From Halalkalicoccus sp. NIPERK01 (GTDB lineage Archaea > Halobacteriota > Halobacteria > Halobacteriales > Halalkalicoccaceae): a stretch of 64,000 bases of DNA. The notes under the pieces were generated by a model. It was not told where the DNA came from. It saw only the letters and a program-made list of their open reading frames with translations, and searched no databases. The stretch covers positions 1,036,403 to 1,100,402 of the forward strand of contig NZ_JASVVV010000001.1 in NCBI RefSeq assembly GCF_030287405.1. The letters run 5' to 3'. The translations under genes and the position numbers were made by a program. Below, piece after piece: positions 1-9,122 of the stretch (position 1 is the first letter of the stretch; each line of letters begins with the position of its first letter).

Positions 1-216
1 CGGCCAGGATGAACCCCGTCCTGGTCGCCCACGTTTCACGTTGTGACATACCTACGAACTGCTGGAACCGACATATAAACACGTCGATGTGAGAGTCAGT
101 CTACCGAGACCGAATACATGGGGAGCGACACGTACCCGCCGAATCTCCGTTCCGCCGCCCATCGCGATGATATAAAAAAGCTAACATTTATGAGGAATGG
201 GTGGATAACCTCGGAT

Positions 217-1467
217 ATGGTAACACACACCTACCGGCGGAACGTACTCAAGGGAATCGGGGCCACGGGCGTGGTCGGTCTCGCGGGCTGTCTGGGCGGT
301 GACGGCGGCAACGGGAACGGGAACGGCGGCGACCGGGACGTGATGGTCGGGGTGTTACAGCCCACGACCGGGGACCTCGGCGATCTGGGTGGTCCGATCC
401 GGGACGCGGCGGTCCTCCCCCGAACGCAACTCGAGGGGACGGACATCCCGTTCACCATCGACATACAGGAGGAGGACACCCAGACGAACCCCGAGGCGGG
501 CATCAGCGCCGCACAGGCGCTCGTCGACGGGGGCTATCCCGCGATCACGGGTGCGGCCTCCTCGGGCGTGACGATCCCGGTCGCCCAGCAGGTGGCCGTC
601 CCGAACGGGGTCGTGATGTGCTCGCCGGCCAGCACCGCGCCGGGGATCACGGACCTCGACGACGACGACTTCCTCTTTCGGACCGCGCCGAGCGACGCGC
701 TCCAGGGCGAGGTCATGGCGCAGGTGGGCGCCGAGGATCTGGGCTTTTCGAGCGCCGCGACGTTCTACCTGAACAACGACTACGGCCAACAGCTCTCGGA
801 TTCGTTCGTCGAGGCCTTCGAGGGACTCGGCGGATCGGTCTCTGCGGAGGTGGCCTTCGAGGCCGAACAGCCCTCCTATACGTCGATCCTTCAGGAGGCC
901 CTCGGCGGCGGCCCCGAGGTGTTGATCGTGATCGGCTACCCCGCCAGCGGCGAGCAGATCTTCCGCGACTACTACGCCGACTTCGACGGCGGCGAGACGA
1001 TCATGGTGACCGACGGCCTGCGCGCGGGGTCGCTGCCGGGCAACGTCGACAACCCGATGGAGAACGTCGTCGGGACCGCGCCGCTGGCGGCCGGGCCCGA
1101 GGAGGACTTCTTCGCCGACCTCTTCGAGGAGGAGTTCGGCAGCGCCCCCGGCGTGTTCACCGCACAGGCGTACGACGCGACCGCGGTGCTCATCCTCGCG
1201 AACGTCGCGGCCGGCGACAACGACGGGACCGCGATCCGCGACAACATGCGTGCGGTCGCCAATCCCGACGGCGAGGATGTCGGCCCGAGCAACTTAGAGG
1301 AGGCGATCACGATGGTTGCGGACGGCGAGGAGGTCAACTATCAGGGCGCCTCGAGTCCCGTCGACTTCGACGACAACGGCGACATGCAGACGGTCACGTA
1401 CGAGATCTTCGAGTTCGCCGACGGCGGGGTCCAGACGACCGAGACCGTCGAGTTCGAGGCCGAGTAG
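217..1467 (+). CDS. ABC transporter substrate-binding lipoprotein, branched-chain amino acid/amide type
   Basis: A 416-residue extracellular solute receptor of the Leu/Ile/Val-binding (periplasmic-binding type 1) family. It would deliver amino acids or amides to the permease encoded on the opposite strand. The N-terminus has a twin-arginine motif (RRNVLKG, residues 7-13) and a lipobox ending LAGC at Cys25, followed by a Gly/Asn/Asp-rich linker, so it is a Tat-exported lipoprotein. I chose ATG 217 rather than ATG 118 because the Tat motif then lies at the N-terminus and an AT-rich box (about 171-180) precedes it. Its stop codon abuts the stop of the convergent ATPase gene, which completes the importer. 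The substrate cannot be read from sequence. Confidence 0.9.
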   Translation: MVTHTYRRNVLKGIGATGVVGLAGCLGGDGGNGNGNGGDRDVMVGVLQPTTGDLGDLGGPIRDAAVLPRTQLEGTDIPFTIDIQEEDTQTNPEAGISAAQALVDGGYPAITGAASSGVTIPVAQQVAVPNGVVMCSPASTAPGITDLDDDDFLFRTAPSDALQGEVMAQVGAEDLGFSSAATFYLNNDYGQQLSDSFVEAFEGLGGSVSAEVAFEAEQPSYTSILQEALGGGPEVLIVIGYPASGEQIFRDYYADFDGGETIMVTDGLRAGSLPGNVDNPMENVVGTAPLAAGPEEDFFADLFEEEFGSAPGVFTAQAYDATAVLILANVAAGDNDGTAIRDNMRAVANPDGEDVGPSNLEEAITMVADGEEVNYQGASSPVDFDDNGDMQTVTYEIFEFADGGVQTTETVEFEAE

Positions 1468-2172
1468 CTACCCGCCGAGGAAGTCCCGCCTCACCCGTTC
1501 GTTTCCGAGCAACGCCTCGCCGGAGTCCTCGTAGCGGTTCGCCCCCTGAACCAAGACGTAGCCGCGATCACACCGTTTGAGCGCCTCCGTCGCGTTCTGC
1601 TCGACGATCAACACGGCGGTCCCGTCGCCGTTGATCGCGTCGACGCGGTCGAACATGTCCGCGACGAGGTCCGGCGCGAGGCCGGCGCTGGGTTCGTCGA
1701 GCAACAGGAGGTCGGGATCGAGCATCAGCGCCCGTCCCATCGCGAGCATCTGCTGTTGGCCGCCGCTCATCGTCCCCGCTTTCTGCGTACTTCGTTCCTC
1801 GAGGATCGGGAACCGCTCGTAGACGTCGTCCAGACGCTCCTCGGGGATCGACTCGAGGATGTACGCCCCCATCTCGAGGTTTTCCTGGACCGTCAGCGAC
1901 GGGAAGACGTTGTCGGTCTGGGGGACGTAGCCGACGCCGCGGGTGATGATCTCCTCGGGCCGGAGACCGCTGATCTCCTCGCCCGCGAAGCGGATCGACC
2001 CGCCCATGTAGGTCGTCAGCCCGAAGACCGACTTCATGACGGTCGACTTGCCCGCGCCGTTCGGGCCGACGATGGCGACGTACTCGCCCTCGGTCACTTC
2101 GAGGTCGACCCCGTCGAGGATCCGAAGGTCGCCGTAGCCCGCGTCGAGGTCCGCGACCTCGAGCAGCGCCAT
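1468..2172 (-). CDS. livF: Branched-chain amino acid ABC transporter ATP-binding protein (LivF-like)
   Basis: A 234-residue cytoplasmic ATPase that powers import. Walker A is GPNGAGKST (about residues 36-44), the signature is MSGGQQQ, and Walker B is LLLLDEPSAGLAP followed by the H-loop region. Length and the PQTDNVFPSLTV segment match LivF. It is the last gene of a four-gene minus-strand operon; its ATG overlaps the stop of the LivG gene by one base (TGATG), implying coupled translation. Confidence 0.92.
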   Translation of the reverse strand: MALLEVADLDAGYGDLRILDGVDLEVTEGEYVAIVGPNGAGKSTVMKSVFGLTTYMGGSIRFAGEEISGLRPEEIITRGVGYVPQTDNVFPSLTVQENLEMGAYILESIPEERLDDVYERFPILEERSTQKAGTMSGGQQQMLAMGRALMLDPDLLLLDEPSAGLAPDLVADMFDRVDAINGDGTAVLIVEQNATEALKRCDRGYVLVQGANRYEDSGEALLGNERVRRDFLGG

Positions 2173-3005
2173 CAGACGCCACCCCCGAGATAGGCCTCGA
2201 TGACCCGTTCGTCCTCGCGGATCGATTCGGGAGCGCCCTCCGCGAGGACGGTCCCCTGGTGCATCACGATGACGTGCTCGCAGTTCTCCATGATGACGTC
2301 CATGTCGTGTTCGACCAGCAGGAAGGTGTAGCCGTCCTCCCGGAGCGCGTGGATGTGATCGAGCAGTTTCCGTTCGAGCGAGGGGTTGACCCCCGCCATC
2401 GGCTCGTCCAACAGGAGCATCTCGGGGTCGGTGAGCAGCGCGCGCGCGAGTTCGAGGAGCTTTCGCTGACCGCCCGAGAGGTTGCCCGCATACTCCCCGG
2501 CGAGGTGGTCGAGTTCGAACAGTTCGAGCGTCTCCCAGACCCGTTCTCTGAGTTCCTCCTCCTGTTCGATCACGCCCCGGCGCGCACCGGGCACCACCGA
2601 GCGCCAGAGGGACTCGCCGAGTTGGCCCTTCGGCGCGAGCATCATGTTCTCGAGGACGGTCATCTCGGGGAGCCCGCGGGCGATCTGGAAGGTGCGGACC
2701 AGCCCCCTGTTGGCCACCCGATGCGGGGCGAGACCGGTGATGTCCTCGCCCTCGAACAGCACCCGGCCCGAGTCGGGTTTGTGGACGCCGGTGATGCAGT
2801 TGAACGTCGTCGACTTGCCCGCGCCGTTGGGGCCGATTAACCCGGTGATCGAGGCGCGCTCGACGCTGAAGCTCGCCCCGTCGACCGCGACGATGCCGCC
2901 GAAGCGCTTGTGGAGGTCCTCGACGCGAAGCGGGACGTCGTTCGTGGACGCCCCATCGACGGGAGTCGACGCGGCCGCCTCCTCGCTCGACGTGGCGTCA
3001 CTCAT
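2172..3005 (-). CDS. livG: Branched-chain amino acid ABC transporter ATP-binding protein (LivG-like)
   Basis: The second ATPase of the importer, 277 residues. It shows Walker A GPNGAGKST, signature LSGGQRKLLELARAL, Walker B MLLLDEPMAGVNP and the LivG-type loop RTFQIARGLPEMTVLENMML. An acidic, Ala/Ser-rich N-terminal extension of about 25 residues precedes the nucleotide-binding domain. The gene overlaps the end of the permease gene upstream by 8 bases. Confidence 0.92.
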   Translation of the reverse strand: MSDATSSEEAAASTPVDGASTNDVPLRVEDLHKRFGGIVAVDGASFSVERASITGLIGPNGAGKSTTFNCITGVHKPDSGRVLFEGEDITGLAPHRVANRGLVRTFQIARGLPEMTVLENMMLAPKGQLGESLWRSVVPGARRGVIEQEEELRERVWETLELFELDHLAGEYAGNLSGGQRKLLELARALLTDPEMLLLDEPMAGVNPSLERKLLDHIHALREDGYTFLLVEHDMDVIMENCEHVIVMHQGTVLAEGAPESIREDERVIEAYLGGGV

Positions 3006-4329
3006 CGGTCTCGCCCCCGTCGGCCGCGGCCGCCGTCGTCGGCCGTTTCGAGAGGTCCGTCGCGGCCGCCGTCTCCGTGCGGTGGCCGAGCAGGCCGTCG
3101 GGCCGCCAGAGCATGAGCAGGATCAACACCAGCCCGACGATCATGAACCGGAGCTGGTCGACGTTGCCGACGGCGTAGCCGAGCAGGGGAAGGGGATCGA
3201 GCGAGCCGAGTTCGACGGCCGCGTCGTAGATCGTCGGCGGGGCGCGCGCGTCGAGGTTCGCGCGGACGATCCGCTGAACGAAGGGGGGTCCCTCCCAGAG
3301 GGCGGCGGCGAAGACGAACCCGCCGATGACGCTCCCGGTGTTCGACCCGGAGCCGCCGACGATGAGCGCGACGAAGACGTAGAACGTGAGGATCGGCATG
3401 AACGACTCGGGGGTGACGAAGCCGCGCCCGCCCTGCCAGAGCATGCCCGCGAGCCCCATCAGCGCACAGCCGAGCATGAACACCTTGATCTTGACGCGGT
3501 CGGTGGGTTTTCCGAGCGATCGAGCGGCGAGTTCGTCCTCGCGGATCGCCTTGAGAACGCGGCCGAACGGCGAGTAGGCGATCCGCGAGAGCAACGCGTA
3601 GAGGGCGACGACACAGACGAGCAATAACACGGTGTACATGCCGCTCCTGACGACGGTCGACTGGACCCCGAGGAGGTCGCCGACGCCGAACAGGAACTCG
3701 CCGACGACGGTCGGATCGGCGCGGCGGTCGCCCCCCGGGTAGAACAGCCAGTCGACGATCGACTGGGTGCCCGTGAAGGTGATGCCGCTGCCGCCACCCG
3801 TCCCGAGTTCGCGGCCGGCGACCTCGAACTCGCGCAGCGACGCCGACAGCAGGCTCAGACGGACGATCTCCGAGAATCCGAGCGTGACGATGGCGAAGTA
3901 GTCCGCCCGGAGACGGAGCGCCGGCAGCGCCGCGATCAGGCCGACGACCGCCGCGGCGGCCATCCCGCCGAGGACGCCGACCCACAGCGGGAGGCCGAAC
4001 CCGCCGGGGGAGGCGTCGGGCGAGGCGGTGAGGATCGCCATCGAGTAGACGCCGACGGCCATGAAGCCGGCGACGCCGATGTTGAACAGGCCGGTGTAGC
4101 CCCAGTGGAGGTTGAGCGCGAGCGTCAACAGCGCGTAGACCGCGGCGAAGAACGTCACCCGACGGAGCGTGCTGACGACGCCGTTGACGCTCAGACCCAA
4201 CACGAGCCCGAAGACGACGAACACGGCGTAGATGACGAGGACGATCTTCGCGATCAACAGGAGGTCGGCCTGCCATCGCGGGCGGTCGCCCGGTTCGAAG
4301 AGCCGCCCGATCGCGTCCCGGGCGGTCAT
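2998..4329 (-). CDS. livM: Branched-chain amino acid ABC transporter permease (LivM-like)
   Basis: A 443-residue integral membrane permease with about ten hydrophobic segments. It carries the LivM-type motifs HWGYTGLFNIGVAGFMAVG and the coupling segment SPFGRVLKAIREDELAARSLGK, which contacts the ATPases. The open frame runs further upstream, but ATG 4329 overlaps the stop of the LivH gene as ATGA and gives a normal N-terminus, so the upstream part is read-through in another gene's frame. The C-terminus ends in a hydrophilic Thr/Ala-rich tail. Confidence 0.9.
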   Translation of the reverse strand: MTARDAIGRLFEPGDRPRWQADLLLIAKIVLVIYAVFVVFGLVLGLSVNGVVSTLRRVTFFAAVYALLTLALNLHWGYTGLFNIGVAGFMAVGVYSMAILTASPDASPGGFGLPLWVGVLGGMAAAAVVGLIAALPALRLRADYFAIVTLGFSEIVRLSLLSASLREFEVAGRELGTGGGSGITFTGTQSIVDWLFYPGGDRRADPTVVGEFLFGVGDLLGVQSTVVRSGMYTVLLLVCVVALYALLSRIAYSPFGRVLKAIREDELAARSLGKPTDRVKIKVFMLGCALMGLAGMLWQGGRGFVTPESFMPILTFYVFVALIVGGSGSNTGSVIGGFVFAAALWEGPPFVQRIVRANLDARAPPTIYDAAVELGSLDPLPLLGYAVGNVDQLRFMIVGLVLILLMLWRPDGLLGHRTETAAATDLSKRPTTAAAADGGETDE

Positions 4330-5432
4330 GCGGTCTGTACCCCCCCGAGCAGCCCCTGCGGGCGGAAGATCAACACGAGGATCATCAGCGCGAAGGCGGC
4401 GATCTCGTTCATGTCCGAGGGGATCCACACCAGCGAGACGTTGATGGCGAGCCCGATGACGAGCGAGCCCGCGATCGCGCCGTAGATCGAGCCGATCCCG
4501 CCGAGGATCACGGCCGCGAAGATGAGGAGGAGGAGGAACCACCCGAGGTTGTAGGTGATCGTCCCCCGGTCGAGCACGACGAGGTAGCCCGCGACGCCCG
4601 CGAGGCCGGCCCCGATCACCCACGTCGCCCGGACGACCCGCTCGGTCGGGATGCCCGTCACCAGCGCGAGGTCCTTGTTGTCGGCCATCGCCCGCATCGC
4701 CTTCCCGAGTTTCGTCCGCTGGAGCAGCAGGTGGACGCCGACCATCAACACGAGCGCCGCGGCGACCATCGTCAGCTGGTGGACGTTGAGCGATCCCGTC
4801 CAGAAGATCAGCTCGTGTTCGAGCCGGGGGGCGCTCGCGGTGACCCCGCGCGTGCTCGACGTGTAGATGAACGCGATGACGTACCTGAGCACGAGCGCGA
4901 CGCCGACGCTCGCGATCAGCAGGGGGATCCCGCCGGTGTCGCGCATGGGCCGGTAGACGAGACGGTCGATCAACAGCGCGACCAAAACGGTCGAGACCGC
5001 GGCGACGACCAGCCCGAGACCGATCGCCAGCGGCTCGGCGAACACGTGCATTCCGAGGTCGCCCGGCTGGGCCCGGCCGTCCGCGCGCAACAACAGCCGA
5101 CTGCCGAGTTCCGCGACGCCCGCGCCGCCGACGAGGTAGGCGACCGTCCAGCCGGTAAAGGCACCCGTGGTGACGAGGTCGCCGTGCGAGAAGTTCGCAA
5201 ACCGGAGGATGCTGTAGGTCATCGACAGCCCGATCGCCGCGAGTCCGATGAGCAACCCGTCGACGATCCCCCGCCAGAGGAAGGTCGTGAACGTCCCGAC
5301 CGCGAGGTCGCCGACGACGAGCCGGCGGACGAGGTCGAGGACCAACAGCAGACAGCCGCCCAGCAGGACCCCCCCGAAGAGCTGCTCGACCGTGAGAGAT
5401 GAAAACAATCGCCTTACGTCAACAGTACTCAT
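4326..5432 (-). CDS. livH: Branched-chain amino acid ABC transporter permease (LivH-like)
   Basis: First gene of the minus-strand operon, 368 residues. It is a multi-spanning permease with LivH hallmarks: GLAAIGLSMTYSILRFANFSHGD near the N-terminus and GKAMRAMADNKDLALVTGIPTERV, the cytoplasmic coupling loop. A hydrophilic insert of about 40 residues (LGSRLLLRADGRAQPG region) separates early membrane helices. ATG 5432 is preferred over ATG 5456, which lies close to the AT-rich promoter-like stretch near 5455-5475. Confidence 0.9.
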   Translation of the reverse strand: MSTVDVRRLFSSLTVEQLFGGVLLGGCLLLVLDLVRRLVVGDLAVGTFTTFLWRGIVDGLLIGLAAIGLSMTYSILRFANFSHGDLVTTGAFTGWTVAYLVGGAGVAELGSRLLLRADGRAQPGDLGMHVFAEPLAIGLGLVVAAVSTVLVALLIDRLVYRPMRDTGGIPLLIASVGVALVLRYVIAFIYTSSTRGVTASAPRLEHELIFWTGSLNVHQLTMVAAALVLMVGVHLLLQRTKLGKAMRAMADNKDLALVTGIPTERVVRATWVIGAGLAGVAGYLVVLDRGTITYNLGWFLLLLIFAAVILGGIGSIYGAIAGSLVIGLAINVSLVWIPSDMNEIAAFALMILVLIFRPQGLLGGVQTA

Positions 5433-5525
5433 GTCTACTCGACATGATACGTTCACCGGTAATATAGTTCACGCCACGGCGGCGCGGACCAGCCGCGACG
5501 AAACGTATCACGCTACCTGAGCGAA

Positions 5526-6227
5526 TCAGGCCTCGCCGTAGACCGGGATCGCGGCGCCGCTCGTCGGTCCCGTCGCGTCACTACAGAGGACGAGAAACAC
5601 CTCGGCGATGTCGGCGGGGTCGACCCACTCCTCGCTGTAGTCCATCATCTCGCGGTTCGCGGGCGTGTCGATCACGCTCGGCATGACGCAGTTCGCCCGG
5701 ACGGTGCCACGATTTTCCTCGGCGAGCGTCTCGGTGAGGAGCCTGATACCGGCCTTCGACGCCCGGTAGGGGCCGTCGCCCTCGCCGCCTTCGAGGGAGG
5801 CGCGGGCCGAGACGGAGACGATCGCGCCCTCGGTCTCCCGGAGGTGCGGGAGGGCGTGTTTCGACGCGAGGAAGGCGGTCTTCAGGTTCACGTTCAGCAG
5901 CGTCTCGAACTCGTCTACCCCCGTTTCGTCGATCGGCTGGCCGCCCATCCACGTGCCGGCGACGTTCGCCAGGTGGTCGAGGCGACCCGCCGAGTCGGCG
6001 ACCGCCTCGACGACGCACTCGACGTCGCCCTCGTCGGTGAGGTCCCCCCGGTGGAACTCGACGCGGTCGGGATCGAGTAGCGAGTCGTCGCTGTCGATGT
6101 CGACCACGTCGGTCGCGTGGACGGTCGCGCCCGCGTCGTCGAACGCCGCACAGACCGCGCTGCCCAGCGCGCCACACGCGCCGGTCACCAGCACCACCCG
6201 CCCGTCGAAGTCGAAACTCGCGGACAT
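5526..6227 (-). CDS. SDR family NAD(P)-dependent oxidoreductase
   Basis: A 233-residue short-chain dehydrogenase/reductase. The Rossmann glycine motif is TGACGALG (residues 15-22), the NVAG motif follows strand 4 (88-91), and the active site has a serine near 138-140 with Tyr154 and Lys158 in the YxxxK pair (YRASK). Asp40 after strand 2 (HATD) favours NAD over NADP. The start at 6227 (MSASFDFDG) puts the Rossmann strand at the expected distance; a start seven codons upstream is possible. The substrate is unknown, and neighbours give no pathway. Confidence 0.88.
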   Translation of the reverse strand: MSASFDFDGRVVLVTGACGALGSAVCAAFDDAGATVHATDVVDIDSDDSLLDPDRVEFHRGDLTDEGDVECVVEAVADSAGRLDHLANVAGTWMGGQPIDETGVDEFETLLNVNLKTAFLASKHALPHLRETEGAIVSVSARASLEGGEGDGPYRASKAGIRLLTETLAEENRGTVRANCVMPSVIDTPANREMMDYSEEWVDPADIAEVFLVLCSDATGPTSGAAIPVYGEA

Positions 6228-6339
6228 GTCCTCCGATTCGACGGCCACGCGGATAAAGCCGACCGGTGGGTCGGGGGTCGAACGCCCCGCTCGTGGGAAC
6301 TCCGCGAACTGACCTGTTCAGGGGCCGATACCGGGGCGT

Positions 6340-6362
6340 GAACGGCAAGTTACTTGCCGTTC
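6340..6362. promoter_or_regulatory. 23-bp perfect palindrome overlapping a TATA-like box
   Basis: Arms GAACGGCAAGT and ACTTGCCGTTC are exact reverse complements around a single central T. The AT-rich centre (AGTTACTT) is about 28 bases before the start codon at 6380, where the TATA box of a leaderless gene should be. A dimeric repressor bound here would block promoter recognition. The regulator is not known. Confidence 0.75.
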
Positions 6363-6379
6363 GCCCTCGACGGGCGAGT

Positions 6380-7273
6380 ATGACGCAGACCTCACACTCC
6401 GTCACACCGGGAGGGATCGGGGAGGACGACGACGGCCCGGCGACGGTGCTGCTCCGTGGGCCCTCCGAGGAGACGTGGGGCCCGATCTGGGACCAGCGCG
6501 ACCCGCGAACGATGAACGTCCTGGCGATCACGACGCGACTGGACCCGCTCGAGTGGGTCGACGCCTGCGAGGGGCAACTCGGCGAACTGCCGGTCAAGAC
6601 CGGCGCGATCCGGATCGGGACGCCGATCGACCCGGCGACCACCCCCGAGCGCCCGGCCCACGAGGGGGTCGACCTCCCGCTGACGGCGGTCGAGCGCCCG
6701 AGCGATCTGGCCGAACTCTACACCGCGATCAACCTCTACATCACAGAGTGGCTCCACACCGACGAGCAGACGGTGATCTGGATCGAGTCGCTGACGCCGG
6801 TGATCGAACACGTCGGGACGAAGCGCACGGTCTCCTTCATCGAGGCGCTCGCGAAACGCCTGCGGATGACCGGCGCGATCGCCTACGCGCGGGTCGATCC
6901 CCGCGACCACGACGACCACACGCTCTCGCTGGTGGGCGACGCGTTCGACCGCGTCGTCGAGGCCGATCAGGAGGAGGCCGCCGTGGCCGACTCGCGCGAG
7001 GAGCGGGTGCTCCGGGTGCTTCGCTCGGCGGAGCGCCTCTCGATCGAGACGATCGCCGGGCGGGTCGCCGCGGGCGAGAACGCGCGCCACCCCGAGGGCC
7101 ACGAACCCGCGAACGCGCGTCTCGTCGCGATCGACCTCTATCACGCCAGTCTGCCGAAACTGGCCGACGCCGGTCTGGTAACGGTCGACTGGACGGGTCG
7201 AACGGCCGAACTCGCGGTCGAACCGACGCTCGTCGACGCCCTGCTCTCCCGGCGGGGCAGACGAGAGGAGTAG
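6380..7273 (+). CDS. RecA/KaiC-like haloarchaeal protein (DUF7504-like)
   Basis: A 297-residue soluble protein resembling the haloarchaeal DUF7504 group. The N-terminal half has the strand pattern of a RecA/KaiC-like fold (ATVLLRGP..., MNVLAITTRLDPLEWVDAC) but no intact Walker A GKT/S motif. The segment QTVIWIESLTPVIEHVGTKRTVSFIEALAKRLR looks like the Walker B region and following helix. The C-terminal third (about 210-295) looks like a winged-helix domain. ATG 6380 lies just past the TATA-containing palindrome. The downstream gene starts 5 bases after the stop, so the two are probably one transcript. A signalling role is inference. Confidence 0.65.
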   Translation: MTQTSHSVTPGGIGEDDDGPATVLLRGPSEETWGPIWDQRDPRTMNVLAITTRLDPLEWVDACEGQLGELPVKTGAIRIGTPIDPATTPERPAHEGVDLPLTAVERPSDLAELYTAINLYITEWLHTDEQTVIWIESLTPVIEHVGTKRTVSFIEALAKRLRMTGAIAYARVDPRDHDDHTLSLVGDAFDRVVEADQEEAAVADSREERVLRVLRSAERLSIETIAGRVAAGENARHPEGHEPANARLVAIDLYHASLPKLADAGLVTVDWTGRTAELAVEPTLVDALLSRRGRREE

Positions 7274-7277
7274 GACC

Positions 7278-7880
7278 ATGTCACAGGACGATCCCATCGG
7301 ACGGTCGGACGGCGACGGAGGCGAGAACTACCACGCCCACGAAACCCACCACCCACCTGCCTCCGACACCTCGCCCGTCGTCTCCGTCACGACGGCCATC
7401 GCCGCGGCGAGGGACGAAGCGCCGATGGACCTCGTCCCACCGCTGGAATCGGTCGCCGACACCGACTCGATCCGCTCGCACGTCGGGGACGCGGCCGACG
7501 ACGACTCCCTCTCGTTTCGTTACAAGGACTGTGCGGTCGAGGTCTACGGGAGCGGCCGGATCGTCGTCGAAACCGACCGTCCCCGGCGACCGAAACGCGA
7601 CGTCCCCGACCGCATCCGCAGGCTCGTCGAGGACCGCTACATCCCGGGAACGGGCACCGAACAGGCCGAGCGAAGGCGGGCGATCCTCGCGTCGTACTCG
7701 TACCTCAAGAGCCAGGGCAGCGCACGGCGCAGCGACTTCATCCGCGAGGTCTATCCCTGCTATCCGGGCGAGTACGCGATCCCCGACGGCGGCTGGTGGG
7801 AGACGATCGTCAAACCCGGACTGGGCGCCTGTCCCGACGTCGCGAAGGGCAACGCGATGTGGTACTACGTCGGCGACTGA
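7278..7880 (+). CDS. HalOD1-domain protein with C-terminal helical/winged-helix domain
   Basis: A 200-residue protein. Residues about 32-95 fit the halobacterial output domain 1 (HalOD1): VTTAIAAARDEAPMDLVPPLESVADTDSI followed by strands SLSFRYKDCAVEVYGSGRIVVE. HalOD1 is usually an output module in haloarchaeal signal transduction. The C-terminal part (about 110-200) has RRAILASYSYLKSQGSARRSDFI and WWETIVKPGLGACPDV, a pattern seen in small haloarchaeal wHTH-like domains. The role is inferred only from the domain and its coupling to the preceding gene. Confidence 0.65.
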   Translation: MSQDDPIGRSDGDGGENYHAHETHHPPASDTSPVVSVTTAIAAARDEAPMDLVPPLESVADTDSIRSHVGDAADDDSLSFRYKDCAVEVYGSGRIVVETDRPRRPKRDVPDRIRRLVEDRYIPGTGTEQAERRRAILASYSYLKSQGSARRSDFIREVYPCYPGEYAIPDGGWWETIVKPGLGACPDVAKGNAMWYYVGD

Positions 7881-7921
7881 GAGGGGTTTTCGTCGGGTCC
7901 ACGAAGATCCGACGGGGGATT

Positions 7922-8875
7922 CTACGGCTCGATCACCAGTTTTCCGAGGAAGCTCTCTCCCAGCACCGCGCGCTGGGCCTCGTCCGCCTCCTCCAAGGGG
8001 TAGCTCCGCTCGACGCGGATCCCGAGGTCGCCCCGTTCCATGAGCCGGGCCACCCGTTCGAGGCGAGCCGAGAGGTCGGGCGTGTTGAACATGCTCATCA
8101 GGTGTACCCGGAGTTCCTTCGCCCGCGCGGCGGGCACGTTCTCCCAGCCCGCCTGCGGGGCCGTGTTCCCGATCCCGACGACGCGCGCGCCCTGCGCGGC
8201 GACCGCCGCGTCGAAGTCGAGGTACTCGTCGAGTCGGTGATCGAGGATCACGGACGGCTCGTACTCCCCGACTGCGTCTTCGAGGTCGTCGCGCGCGTAG
8301 TCGAAGACGGCGTCGGCACCGAGGTCGGCCAACGCGTCGTGGTAGTCGGGCGAGGCGGTCGTCACGACGTCCGCGCCGGTCGCGGCCGCGAGTTGGACGG
8401 CGGCGTGGCCCACCCCACCGGAACCGCCGTGGATCAGGCAGGTCTCGGCGGGTTCGAGCCCCGCGTGGTCGATCAGCGCGCGCCAGGCGGTGACGGCGGC
8501 GACGCCCGCCCCGCCGCCGGCGTCGAAGGCGACGTTCTCGGGGAGTCGGGCGACCCTGTCGGTGGGCACGAGCGCGTACTCGGCGTAGGTTCCCTGGTGG
8601 TCCCGCCCGAGGCCGGTGCCGAACACGCGGTCGCCCGCCTCGAAGCCGGGCGTCCAGTCGCCCGCCTCCTCGACGATACCTGAAAAATCCGACCCGGGCG
8701 TCATCGGCAACTGGTAGGGCTGGAACGACCCCTCGCGGAAGTAGGTGTCGACGGGGTTGACCCCCGCGGCCTCGACCCGCACGAGCAGTTCGTGCCCCCC
8801 CGGTTCGGGTTGCTCTAGTTCCTCTACGTCCAGTACCTCGGGTCCGCCGTGGTCGTGGTATCGTACCGCACGCAT
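7922..8875 (-). CDS. qor: NADPH:quinone reductase, zinc-independent MDR family
   Basis: A 317-residue medium-chain dehydrogenase/reductase. The N-terminal GroES-like domain begins MRAVRYHDHGGPEVL, with VEAAGVNPVDTYFREG, the quinone-oxidoreductase form that lacks zinc-binding cysteines. The Rossmann motif is IHGGSGGVGHAAVQLA (about residues 148-163). It reduces quinones or related carbonyls with NADPH. It stands alone; the gene downstream on the + strand ends 41 bases away, so the two are convergent. Confidence 0.88.
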   Translation of the reverse strand: MRAVRYHDHGGPEVLDVEELEQPEPGGHELLVRVEAAGVNPVDTYFREGSFQPYQLPMTPGSDFSGIVEEAGDWTPGFEAGDRVFGTGLGRDHQGTYAEYALVPTDRVARLPENVAFDAGGGAGVAAVTAWRALIDHAGLEPAETCLIHGGSGGVGHAAVQLAAATGADVVTTASPDYHDALADLGADAVFDYARDDLEDAVGEYEPSVILDHRLDEYLDFDAAVAAQGARVVGIGNTAPQAGWENVPAARAKELRVHLMSMFNTPDLSARLERVARLMERGDLGIRVERSYPLEEADEAQRAVLGESFLGKLVIEP

Positions 8876-9122
8876 GGCGAAGGATTGTTCCGAGGGGACA
8901 AAGCGCTACCCGTAGCGGCATCCACGAAAGCGGGTGGTCCTGTCGAGACTCATCGAAGATGATGTGTTCCTTCGGACGTACTGCGTCCAGGGCGCGTATT
9001 TCGCACACCCGTGGGAGCGAACCCGTGAACATCCCGAATCCGTTATTCGTTCGTCGAATGTAACCGATTTAAAGAGAACAATGCTATCTCCTCCGTGCGC
9101 GTCTAGATAAGAGGTGGCCGTC
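8876..9122. other. Intergenic region with promoter; possible eroded coding remnant
   Basis: This is a divergent region. A TATA-like TTTAAAG lies near 9068-9074. A + frame from about 8922 to 9060 reads like protein (it includes FLRTYCVQGAYFAHPWERT) but has no start codon, and I recognise no family. Treat it as unassigned, possibly a gene fragment. Confidence 0.3.

Noticed and set aside
118-216. Upstream ATG of the amino acid-binding lipoprotein
   Set aside because: It would bury the twin-arginine motif behind 33 residues and lies upstream of an AT-rich promoter-like box.
4330-4623. 98-codon upstream extension of the LivM permease
   Set aside because: It reads through the LivH gene in another frame; the ATGA overlap at 4326-4329 is the usual start arrangement.
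8922-9060. Protein-like frame upstream of the SnoaL-like gene
   Set aside because: No start codon and no recognised family; possibly a gene remnant but not supportable as a gene.
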